Assembly (NCBI RefSeq): GCF_024868665.1
Contig: NC_079890.1
Coordinates: 6,245,904-6,309,903 of the forward strand
DNA: 64,000 nt
Source: Triplophysa rosa
Taxonomy: Eukaryota > Chordata > Actinopteri > Cypriniformes > Nemacheilidae
Direction: 5' to 3'
Below the pieces are notes generated by a model. That model did no database searches. It was not told the DNA's origin and saw only the letters and a list, made by a program, of their open reading frames with translations. Every line of letters starts with the position of its first letter. Within the stretch, counting starts at the first letter, position 1. The position numbers and the translations under genes were made by a program. Below are positions 1-8,061 of this stretch, in pieces.

Positions 1-330
1 TACTTATTAAGCAATGAACATCGTAAAATAAAAATTTCTCCTGACTTTCATGCCATAACAAACTCAATTACAGCAGTCAGAAAAAAATAATTTTAATAAA
101 TTTCAAGAGTCAAACTGCCCAACTAAAACAAACACTGATCACCATAATGGTGACATCAAACCAGTTATTTTCATTTCATTTTCATCATATCATTTTTATA
201 TTTCTAACCCATGTGGGGCCTACATGGAACCCGTGGACAAAACCAGTTGAGGCCCAGAAAACAGCCCACATCAAACCCATCTGGGCCCCATGTGTCTTTG
301 CTGGCTGGGTTGAGAGGCCTGTTAATGAGC
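1..330. repeat. Right half of a foldback element (type C arms)
   Basis: This closely matches 40170-40687, the right half of the complete foldback at 39105-40687. It carries the shared terminus (CCCAACTAAAACAAACACTG followed by ATCACCATAATGGTGA, about 127-152). The outer arm follows, with CCCATGTGGGGCCTACATGG and ending at GTCTTTGCTGGCTGGG. Part of the arm between the core terminus and the outer block is deleted compared with the full copy. The left half lies outside the window. No coding capacity is evident. Confidence 0.8.
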
Positions 331-685
331 TTAACCCTCTGGGTCATCCTTGGCTCCTTCGCGGTCAAAAGTAACCAAAGCCTTAAAAATGTAACTTTTT
401 TATCAGGAAAATTAATATAATACAACTTTGTTCAATAATGTTTTTTCTTTTTTATTTCACATTTTTAGATAATTTGATGGTACTAGTTAATATTTATGCA
501 ATAATTATTAACAATTTTTACCCTCTGAAAACAATAAACAATTTTTTAAATATATATATTTTTAAATATTTTTTCAATAAATGCATTATTTTAGGTTAAA
601 ACTGAGACCAGGCTCTTAGAATTCTTTTTTATTAGAACCTTCTGGTTGTAAAAAAAGAAAAAAACATGTGTAGTGGCATGGGTAA
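331..685. other. AT-rich stretch without recognised feature
   Basis: AT-rich DNA with homopolymer runs and no open frame of note. I see nothing else here. The last six bases (680-685, GGGTAA) look like the left target duplication of the following solo LTR. Confidence 0.5.
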
Positions 686-1223
686 TGTCATGATTCTGTC
701 CTTCTTGTCATGAGTTTTCTAGTTCTGTGGACAGAGTCGTCATGTCTTTTGTGCTTGTTTTGTTATGTGTGGAAAACACGTGGCCATTGTGGTTACTTTG
801 CGCCACGTGTTTCTGCTGTTGTGTGCCTTGGCCCCGCCATCTCGTTTCTCGATAATCTCCCCATCAGTGTTTGATTCCCGTCACCTTCAATTTGTCATTA
901 TTCCTTGTTAGTGTTCCCTTCATAAGCCCCTTGTAGTCATTGTCCTATGTCGGTTCGTTTTCCTTATGACTACTCATATGAGAACCCTCCTTCGTGTCTT
1001 CGTGTGTGGATTACCTTGTTCTTGTTTTGCTGTACCCAGTCGTGTTGGGGAATTATTATTTATATTTCTTGGACGTTGTTTATTTTGCCCCCCTCGTGGG
1101 AAGTTTTTTGAATTCTTGTTTCGTTTATCGTGTTTCCCCATCGTGAGTTTTTGTTTTATTAATAAAAGTTTTGTGTTAACCCTTTCACTGCCTGCCCCTG
1201 GGTTCTGACTACATTCCCTGACA
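686..1223 (+). mobile_element. Solo LTR, 538 bp
   Basis: The block opens with TGTCATGATTCTG and closes with CCCTGACA, the TG...CA boundary of an LTR with a 5-bp terminal inverted repeat (TGTCA/TGACA). A polyadenylation-like AATAAAAG lies near 1159-1167, followed by a GT-rich stretch, which gives plus orientation. The flanking hexamers GGGTAA (680-685) and GAGTAA (1224-1229) match at five of six bases, as expected for an old target duplication. There is no internal region or second LTR, so this is a solo LTR left by LTR-LTR recombination. The open frame at 966-1208 shows no retroviral motif. I cannot assign the family (gypsy or retrovirus-like). Confidence 0.7.
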
Positions 1224-1440
1224 GAGTAATGGATAGGGGTGTAACAATATATCGATATGGCGATATATCGTCGTCCTTCTCCGTGCGATTCAAGAATCGA
1301 TACGCTGCGCCAAATATCGATATTTTAATTAATTAATAAAACAAGACGCTCTAAATATATTTCCAAGCGTTATTACATCCTGAGTGGCACTTAACACACA
1401 AATGAGAGAAATGTGAACAAAATTAGTCTGAGAAAGTTTA

Positions 1441-2661
1441 CACTCACCTAAAGGATTATTAGGAACACCTGTTCAATTTCTCATTAATGCAATTATCTAA
1501 TCAACCAATCACATGGCAGTTGCTTCAATGCATTTAGGGGTGTGGTCCTGGTCAAGACAATCTCCTGAACTCCAAACTGAATGTCAGAATGGGAAAGAAA
1601 GGTGATTTAAGCAATTTTGAGCGTGGCATGGTTGTTGGTGCCAGACGGGCCGGTCTGAGTATTTCACAATCTGCTCAGTTACTGGGATTTTCACGCACAA
1701 CCATTTCTAGGGTTTACAAAGAATGGTGTGAAAAGGGAAAAACATCCAGTATGCGGCAGTCCTGTGGGCGAAAATGCCTTGTTGATGCTAGAGGTCAGAG
1801 GAGAATGGGCCGACTGATTCAAGCTGATAGAAGAGCAACTTTGACTGAAATAACCACTCGTTACAACCGAGGTATGCAGCAAAGCATTTGTGAAGCCACA
1901 ACACGCACAACCTTGAGGCAGATGGGCTACAACAGCAGAAGACCCCACCGGGTACCACTCATCTCCACTACAAATAGGAAAAAGAGGCTACAATTTGCAC
2001 GAGCTCACCAAAATTGGACAGTTGAAGACTGGAAAAATGTTGCCTGGTCTGATGAGTCTCGATTTCTGTTGAGACATTCAAATGGTAGAGTCAGAATTTG
2101 GCGTAAACAGAATGAGAACATGGATCCATCATGCCTTGTTACCACTGTGCAGGCTGGTGGTGGTGGTGTAATGGTGTGGGGGATGTTTTCTTGGCACACT
2201 TTAGGCCCCTTAGTGCCAATTGGGCATCGTTTAAATGCCACGGCCTACCTGAGCATTGTTTCTGACCATGTCCATCCCTTTATGACCACCATGTACCCAT
2301 CCTCTAATGGCTACTTCCAGCAGGATAATGCACCATGTCACAAAGCTCGAATCATTTCAAATTGGTTTCTTGAACATGACAATGAGTTCACTGTACTAGA
2401 ATGGCCCCCACAGTCACCAGATCTCAACCCGATAGAACATCTTTGGGATGTGGTGGAACGGGAGCTTCGTGCCCTGGATGTGCATCCCACAAATCTCCAT
2501 CAACTGCAAGATGCTATCCTATCAATATGGGCCAACATTTCTAAAGAATGCTTTCAGCACCTTGTTGAATCAATGCCACGTAGAATTAAGGCAGTTCTGA
2601 AGGCGAAAGGGGGTCAAACACCGTATTAGTATGGTGTTCCTAATAATCCATTAGGTGAGTG
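1441..2661 (+). mobile_element. Complete Tc1/mariner transposon, DD36E (Incomer-like)
   Basis: A 1,221-bp element bounded by TA dinucleotides (1439-1440 and 2662-2663), the normal target duplication of this superfamily. The terminal inverted repeats are about 29 bp: the left starts CACTCACCTAAAGGATTATT and the right ends AATAATCCATTAGGTGAGTG. They differ at one base. One uninterrupted transposase frame occupies most of the element, with 148 bp before it and 32 bp after its stop. The spacing of the last two catalytic acids (36 residues) fits the DD36E group rather than DD34E Tc1 or Sleeping Beauty types. Clean TIRs, an intact target duplication and an intact frame suggest a young copy. It is inserted in an older repeat. 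Confidence 0.9.
1589..2629 (+). CDS. Tc1/mariner-type transposase (DD36E), intact
   Basis: The 346-residue frame has the usual length and order for a Tc1 transposase. Residues about 10-48 form a helix-turn-helix (GARRAGLSISQSAQLLGFSR), followed by a second DNA-binding region. The catalytic triad is visible: Asp155 in WSDESRF, Asp246 in FQQDNAPCH and Glu283 in SPDLNPIEHLW. Thirty-six residues separate the second Asp from Glu. The enzyme should bind the TIRs at 1441-1469 and 2633-2661 and catalyse cut-and-paste transposition into TA sites in the nucleus. The start at 1589 (MGKKGDL) is the first Met in frame and gives the family's usual N-terminus. There are no stops, frameshifts or introns. Host regulation cannot be inferred. 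Confidence 0.92.
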   Translation: MGKKGDLSNFERGMVVGARRAGLSISQSAQLLGFSRTTISRVYKEWCEKGKTSSMRQSCGRKCLVDARGQRRMGRLIQADRRATLTEITTRYNRGMQQSICEATTRTTLRQMGYNSRRPHRVPLISTTNRKKRLQFARAHQNWTVEDWKNVAWSDESRFLLRHSNGRVRIWRKQNENMDPSCLVTTVQAGGGGVMVWGMFSWHTLGPLVPIGHRLNATAYLSIVSDHVHPFMTTMYPSSNGYFQQDNAPCHKARIISNWFLEHDNEFTVLEWPPQSPDLNPIEHLWDVVERELRALDVHPTNLHQLQDAILSIWANISKECFQHLVESMPRRIKAVLKAKGGQTPY

Positions 2662-3260
2662 TAGGATTGCGTGTAAAATAAAATATGCTCCATGCATATT
2701 TGTGAATGAACGTTAATGTGCTTAGATTTAATGCAAGTTGCTGCACTGAAATGTTTTTTAGGTTTATTTTATGTAAGCTGGTTAATACTAAGATGTTCCC
2801 AGGTTTAAATGAGTGGCTGTAAAATTTAGAAATGTGCCAGTATAAACATTTTTAAATGTGTTAAATGTGCCAGTTTACAAAGATAAGCTTTTAATTTAAG
2901 CATAAAATGTTCAATTTAATTGAAATGTTACTCATGTTGGTAATATGTTATTAATTTACCTATACTGAAAAAAAGTTTTGTGGACTTGAATAAAGAGACA
3001 AATGTTGCACTTAACCTTTTCATGGGCATTTTGATTTCATAGTTAGGCAGATATCGTGATGTATCGTTACAGAATTGCCAAACGATATATCGATTACCGT
3101 AGTACTGCCACATCATAACATTATCAGTACCGTGAGCCATGTATCGTGGTCCGTATAGTATCGTGAGGTACCCTGTGATTTCCACCCCAAAAAATGGAGT
3201 AACCGCTAGGTATATAGAGTAGTTTGTGAATTCCCTAGCTGTTCAGATATGACTTAAGAT

Positions 3261-3463
3261 TTTAATGTATACATTTAGACCAGTGTTTCTCAAACTTTTT
3301 CTGCGATTCCCCACATTGGAGGTAGGGAAGGGTTCCAAGCCCCACTTGTCCCCAATCGCCCCAACAAAATGGTAATAAACTTTGTCCACTGTCTATCTTG
3401 GTTTTGTCTGCTGGTGCAGAATTTCTGGTTTTCTTTTCATTCCATGTCAAACATATCCATTGT
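3261..3463. repeat. Fragment of a common fish repeat
   Basis: The stretch beginning CCAGTGTTTCTCAAACTTTT resembles the terminus of a widespread fish interspersed repeat. No partner end is found nearby, so it is a fragment. Nothing coding is seen. Confidence 0.35.
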
Positions 3464-3660
3464 AGGGTTGGGCCGATAGACGATGCCATCGTCCATCGCC
3501 GATGGCTGATAGACATGATGATGTTGAGCTGGCATCGTGATTCCAACAAATGTTTCACTTTCGTCACGTGACTCTTGCTGCTCTGTGCTGCGGGCTACGC
3601 GTTGTAAACAAATATGAACAAGGCTGAGAGGCATAAAACTGTACAGATCAGACTAGCCTG

Positions 3661-4290
3661 ACTTTATAACTGTGTAGCTCACGCTGTATAAAGAAGACGC
3701 GCCTCACTTTATAACTGTGTAGCTCACGCTGTATAAAGAAGACGCGCCTCACTTTATAACTGTGTAGCTCACGCTGTATAAAGAAGACGCGCCTCACTTT
3801 ATAACTGTGTAGCTCACGCTGTATAAAGAAGACGCGCCTCACTTTATAACTGTGTAGCTCACGCTGTATAAAGAAGACGCGCCTCACTTTATAACTGTGT
3901 AGCTCACGCTGTATAAAGAAGACGCGCCTCACTTTATAACTGTGTAGCTCACGCTGTATAAAGAAGACGCGCCTCACTTTATAACTGTGTAGCTCACGCT
4001 GTATAAAGAAGACGCGCCTCACTTTATAACTGTGTAGCTCACGCTGTATAAAGAAGACGCGCCTCACTTTATAACTGTGTAGCTCACGCTGTATAAAGAA
4101 GACGCGCCTCACTTTATAACTGTGTAGCTCACGCTGTATAAAGAAGACGCGCCTCACTTTATAACTGTGTAGCTCACGCTGTATAAAGAAGACGCGCCTC
4201 ACTTTATAACTGTGTAGCTCACGCTGTATAAAGAAGACGCGCCTCACTTTATAACTGTGTAGCTCACGCTGTATAAAGAAGACGCGCCTA
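3661..4290. repeat. Tandem array, 14 copies of a 45-bp unit
   Basis: Fourteen copies of a 45-bp unit (starting ACTTTATAACTGTGTAGCTC and ending GACGCGCCTC) follow head to tail. All appear identical except the last base of the final copy (4290, A instead of C). The unit itself contains an imperfect inverted pair, TTTATAAC and GTATAAAG. Because 45 is divisible by 3, one minus-strand frame stays open through the whole array (15-residue period), but that follows from the repeat and is not evidence of a gene. The near-absence of variation indicates recent expansion or homogenisation. Diverged relics of the same unit lie at 5938-6200. Confidence 0.95.
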
Positions 4291-4359
4291 TGGCAAGCGC
4301 TTATGGAAAGCGCTTTTGTCATATAAAACTGTGGTTTGACTATCCATTAAATATGTTTT

Positions 4360-4640
4360 AGATCGCTATAATTGTTTTTCGACTAGTCATAATTTGACTA
4401 GGCAAATTGATAATTAGAGATATCTGCAATTGCGCTAGTACGAAATCTGATTCAAGATATCAGTTTTGACTAGTCAAAACTCTATTTAAGATATCTGCAA
4501 CTAATTAGAGATATCTAAAATTAACGCGTCTCACATATACGCAAAAGTATTTACAGATATCTCTAATTCAGTTTCGACTAGTCACAATTATATTTTAAGA
4601 TATCTGAATTGTGCCTACTCCTAGTCGAATCTGCTGTTGT
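4360..4640. repeat. Array of alternating GATATC and ACTAGT palindromes
   Basis: Short palindromes recur every 20-40 bp: AAGATATC/GATATCT motifs often inside AATTAGAGATATCT, and GACTAGTC as in TTTTGACTAGTCAAAAC. The same pair of motifs recurs at 5845-5935 on the far side of the composite element. I know no coding or regulatory role. It probably represents the subterminal repeats of a DNA transposon. Confidence 0.55.
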
Positions 4641-4869
4641 GTGACGTGAGACCTAATTTACTCAGCTCCTCTCCCACACCAGATCCAAAGCCACTAAGGG
4701 AAGCCGGTGCAAGCTTTAGCCAAAAAAGCGCAACGGCTAATGCTATCACATTGGCTTCATCGGAACACAGCAAAGGAGACAACAGGCTAGTTTGTTAAAT
4801 GGATGTCAATGGGTACTTTAAAGTACTTTAAAAACACACCGATTTTAAATTATATTTGTTGTGGCAATG

Positions 4870-5525
4870 CAAATGAGGATTTTATTGACTAATGTTGGTT
4901 GTTAAAATGTATATCATTCAGTAGTTTGATTCACTGATCTCATCCAGATCGCATGCTGTGCTGCTGAAAGAACATTATAGTGGAAGGGAATTTGCTTGCA
5001 TTTTAACATCTAAATTGATTCGTGTAAACTGGATGCAAATAAAATCTTAAACTCCAGAAGAGTTTAGATTCACACAGACATCAAGAATCAGTGTATGAAT
5101 CTCAACAATGGTGACAATCAACAAACGAAAGCTTCATGCTGCAATGCATGCTGGGTAACATCATAGTACAAAACTTATTGATGATTCCCAGCATGAATTT
5201 CAGTTGATCTATTATCTGAATTAGTCTGTTGATTGTCACCATTGTTAAGATTTATACACCGATTCCTGATGTCTGTATGCATCTTAACTCCCTAAAATTT
5301 TATTTTTGATTAAATTTGCATCCAGTTTTCGCGAATCATTTTAAACATCAAAATGCATAATTACTTCCACTATAATGTTCTTTTAGCAACACAGAATGCA
5401 ATCTAGATGAGATCAGTGAATCAAACTACAGGATGATGGCTATTTTAACTACCAAAACCAGTCAACACGAAAGTCAGGGGTCAAGAGCTCAACTTAAGGA
5501 AACACTGATCACCATGATGGTGAGT
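4870..5525. mobile_element. Foldback element, left terminus not recognisable
   Basis: A large imperfect palindrome. The central hairpin at 5104-5250 has CAACAATGGTGACAATCAAC opposed by GATTGTCACCATTGTTAAG, and a core GCAATGCATGCTGGG opposed by TTCCCAGCATGAATTTCAG. The outer arms (for example GATTCACTGATCTCATC near 4929 and GATGAGATCAGTGAATC near 5406) pair over several hundred bases. The right terminus is the shared sequence AACACTGATCACCATGATGG (5501-5520). No coding capacity is seen. Confidence 0.75.
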
Positions 5526-5532
5526 TTTGTTA

Positions 5533-5830
5533 GCTAGGAAATTTAAGTTGGACCAACTTAATTTTTCTACGTGTTACCAATTGAAGTAATTTTTTAAGTT
5601 GATCCAACTGATCATTTTTTACACTTCTGTCAGCTGTGAAATTTAAATTGAACCAACTTTACATTTTTAGGTTTTACCATTTGGAATATTTTTTTTAAGT
5701 TGATCCAACTCATAATTTTTTTTAATTTTTTACATGGGAAATTTAAATTGGTCCAACTTAACATTTTTAGGTTTTACCATTTGTACTCATTTTTTTAAGT
5801 TGATCCAACTGTTCAATTTTTACAGTGTAG
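5533..5830. repeat. Three tandem copies of a ~100-bp unit
   Basis: GAAATTTAAGTTGGACCAAC-like and TTTTTAAGTTGATCCAACT blocks alternate three times with a spacing near 100 bp, with the copies visibly diverged. The array ends in TTTTTACAGTGTAG, the terminus shared by many fish MITEs. Confidence 0.7.
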
Positions 5831-6243
5831 GAAGAATTACAATTGAAGATATCTCTAATTACGTTTTGCCTAGACAAAACCCCAATTCAAGATATCTTCA
5901 ATTGTAATTTGACTAGTATTTCAGATATCTACAAATGTACTTTATAACTGTGTAGCTCGTGCTGTATAAAGAGGACGCGCAGTTTGTGCAGACCCGCCTG
6001 ACTTTATAACTGTTAAAGAAAACGCGTGTTTGCGCAGCTCGAGTTGTATAAAGAAGATGCGCCTTACTTTATAACTGTTTTAATGAATATAGCATCAGAA
6101 TAAGAATAGCATACAATCAAGCTTCACTTAATAACTGCCCAGCTCGCGCTGTATAAAGATGTGTCTCTGCACAGCTCGTGTCAGACGCACCTCACTTTAA
6201 AACGCCGCAAGGCGATGTCATCATCCATTGCGATGTTTCACTA

Positions 6244-6845
6244 ACCCGGACAAGTTCAGTGTACTTAAACATTTTGAGGTAACCGATTACATCAATATTT
6301 TTAAGTAAAGAAGTGTTTTAATTTTAAGCTAGTTGAACTCAATAATATTAGCAAGTGATTAAACTACCATTATGGTGATCAGTGTTTGCTTTAGTTGGGC
6401 TCTTGACTCTTGTGTTTCACTACTAGAACATTTGCTTACGCTCTCTTTAACTGCTGAAACAGTGAGTTAAAGCCCGTTTGTTTGGGGTAAAAAGCAAAGA
6501 AATCCGGTAGCTGATTTCGATTGGTGCTCATTATGAATCACTGATAAAGTGTGTGTTGTGTTATCACATTGTAAACTGATTTATATTACAGATTAGTGTT
6601 TACTGCAATATCCTCATATCCTTAAAAAACTTTATCTAATAAATAAATTAGACATAAATAATCAGGGTATGAATCTCAACAATGGTGACAATCAACAAAA
6701 GAAAACTTCATGCTGCAATGCATGCTGGGTAACATCATAGTACAAAACTCATTCATGACTCCCAGCATGCATTGCAGTTGATCTGTTTATCTGAATTAGT
6801 TTGATGATTGTCACCATTGTTGAGGTTTGTATGATGAGTGTTGAT
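6244..6845. mobile_element. Foldback element, type A arms, left part
   Basis: It starts with ACCCGGACAAGTTCAGTGTA and runs into ACTACCATTATGGTGATCAG (about 6362) and the shared inner arm. The sequence is collinear with the first half of the complete element at 25736-26503. The central hairpin is at 6676-6825, with GCAATGCATGCTGGG and CCCAGCATGCATTGC. The right outer arm is missing; after about 6845 the sequence becomes a different repeat. Confidence 0.75.
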
Positions 6846-6884
6846 GTCTAAGTGTGTCAGTAAAACGAGCATATTTTAAAATGA

Positions 6885-7071
6885 AGGAACGCAGGAACGT
6901 CACGCAATGTAAGTTATGTAATGAAGTAAAAGTACAGATTTACTATTAGAAATTTACTGAAGTAAGAGTAAAAGTACACACTTTTAATTTGACTTAAAAA
7001 GTACATATTTTCCTAAATGTTACTCAAGTAAATGTAACGAAGTAAATGTAGTGCGTTACTCCCCACCTCTG
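6885..7071. repeat. hAT-like MITE, one end only
   Basis: The stretch GAAGTAAAAGTACAGATTTA...GTGCGTTACTCCCCACCTCTG is the right end of a very common fish hAT-type MITE with a CAGAGGTGGG terminus. The matching left end is absent. Confidence 0.5.
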
Positions 7072-7690
7072 TTAACAGCAGATGTTCATCACTAATGACT
7101 CAATCATCACTATAATAATAAGATTTAGATTTAGATTTAGATTCAATTTATTGTCATTGCACATGTACGAAGGTACAAGGCAACGAAATGTGACCTCTGC
7201 ATTTAACCCATCCAGAGAGTAGTGAACACACGTACCCCCGGAGCAGTGGGCAGCTATCACTGCAGCGCCCGGGGAGCAAGTAGGGGTAAGGTGCCTTGCT
7301 CAAGGGCACCTCAGTTGTTACGCGCCGGCCCTGGGAATCGAACCGGCAACCTTCTGGTCACGAGTCCGACTCTCTAACCATTAGGCCACAACTGCCCCAA
7401 GTGAAATGAAACTCAATACAAATTCTGTCAAACAGGAGCACAGAAAGGTGTTGGTTTTAGGATAAATCTGGGCCAGAATTGAAATGAACTGTTGTTTAAA
7501 TTTGGGTCAGTTCTGTTTTATTTGTTTTGTTTTTGGCTGACATGCGGCATTGCTTTGGCTTGCTTGTGGTCCAAACCTGGCAAACAGGAGCGGACCACCC
7601 AAGTGCCATCATTCCATGCCATATGTGGGCCAGATGAGGGGGTAAGGTGTGGGCCAGATTTGTGCCGCAAATATTTACAATTTGGGTTGT
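7072..7690. repeat. Dispersed repeat X, copy 1 (interrupted by SINE)
   Basis: Starting with TTAACAGCAGATGTTCATCA and resuming after the SINE with GAAACTCAATACAAATTCTG, this matches 41790-42132 and 25510-25735. The conserved block includes TGGCTGACATGCGGCATTGC, GGAGCGGACCACCCAAGTGC and CATATGTGGGCCAGATGAGG. All three copies are non-coding and diverged by a few percent by eye. The family is unknown to me; the TGGGCC-rich right end is typical of certain fish MITEs. Confidence 0.7.
7122..7398 (-). mobile_element. tRNA-derived SINE (copy 1)
   Basis: Read on the minus strand, the head (GGGCAGTTGTGGCCTAATGG then TTAGAGAGTCGGACTC) is box-A-like. GGTTCGATTCCC is a good RNA polymerase III box B, as in a tRNA gene. 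The body (GCTGCCCACTGCTCCGGG, then TGGATGGGTTAAATGCAGAG) is shared with the copies at 33500-33718 and 63793-64000. The 3' end is a short AAATCT tandem tail, typical of LINE-mobilised SINEs. It interrupts the repeat at 7072-7690. Confidence 0.8.
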
Positions 7691-7837
7691 TACAGCTGAT
7701 ACCCATCTTAAAAACACTTTTTTTCTTTATTAATGCACAAGTATTCTTGGAACAGTATTGTAAACACTTAAACTGGGATGTGGAAAGAGAGGAAACTTAG
7801 TAAAAATACAAGTCAAGAGCCCAACTTAAGCAAACAC

Positions 7838-7895
7838 TGAATATATATATATATACAGTATGTGTGTGTGCGTGCGTGCGTGCGTGTGTGTGTTT
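7838..7895. repeat. TA then TG/CG microsatellite
   Basis: A run of TA dinucleotides (ATATATATATATACAG) is followed by TGTG/CGTG dinucleotides. It directly follows a truncated foldback terminus (GTCAAGAGCCCAACTTAAGC, about 7813-7832). It lies 36 bp outside slc12 exon 8. Confidence 0.85.
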
Positions 7896-7930
7896 TCCTG
7901 TTAACATATTACTTTTAATACAAAAAATAC

Positions 7931-8061
7931 CTTGAGATCTCCGCAGATGTTGACCCCAGACAGAATTCCTGTGGCAGCTGGGAAGAAAATGGCAAACATC
8001 CTGAAGAAATAACCATCTTTTCCTCGAAATGAAGGCAGCAGATTCTCAATGAAGATCTCAG
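7931..8061 (-). CDS. slc12a10-like: slc12 exon 8 (loop and TM6)
   Basis: The exon is 131 bp, with acceptor TCCAG and donor GTATTT, phase 1 to phase 0. It encodes [20 protein letters not shown], then [20 protein letters not shown] and DLK. TM6 normally reads GANISGDL in this branch; here it is GVNICGDL. The next exon (DPxxAIPKGT...) is not found between 7930 and 1, so the gene runs out of the window. The preceding intron, 8062-19921, is 11.9 kb. Confidence 0.94.

Larger units (their letters stand above)
1232..3190. repeat. Old transposon-like repeat hosting the DD36E element
   Basis: The outer sequence has AGGGGTGTAACAATATATCG at the left (about 1235) and a right end finishing in GTGATTTCCACCCC (about 3171-3184). 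Both ends are rich in ATCGATAT-type palindromes and share the terminal GGGGTG. This resembles a common fish DNA-transposon derivative. The Tc1/mariner element (1441-2661) is inserted inside it. The part after the insertion (2664-3060) is AT-rich and non-coding. No target duplication could be fixed for this outer element, so its borders are approximate. Confidence 0.5.
3464..6243. mobile_element. Composite palindrome-rich repetitive element
   Basis: The left end (GGGTTGGGCCGATAGACGAT, about 3464) and the right end (GGCGATGTCATCATCCATTG, about 6211) share a GATGxCATCxTCCATxGCGATG block that is nearly self-complementary. Inside are a 14 x 45-bp array (3661-4290), two zones of alternating GATATC and ACTAGT palindromes (about 4360-4620 and 5830-5935) and a foldback element (4870-5525). 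There are also three copies of a roughly 100-bp unit (5533-5828) and degenerate relics of the 45-bp unit (5938-6200). I read it as a non-autonomous DNA element into which others inserted. No transposase was found, and borders and class are uncertain. Confidence 0.5.

Noticed and set aside
3661..4290. Possible CRISPR-like array
   Set aside because: Units are directly adjacent with no unique spacers, and the genome is a fish.
3648..4322. A 224-codon minus-strand frame with a perfect 15-residue repeat
   Set aside because: It is a by-product of a 45-bp tandem DNA repeat (multiple of three). There are no signal, domain or flanking gene structures.
7330..7398. A tRNA gene on the minus strand
   Set aside because: Box A and B are present, but the cloverleaf is not complete and the sequence continues into a shared SINE body with a tandem tail.
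7492..7800. 102-residue frame with a hydrophobic start
   Set aside because: It is the plus-strand reading of repeat X, repeated at 41927-42172 with a different C-terminus. It is not a conserved protein.
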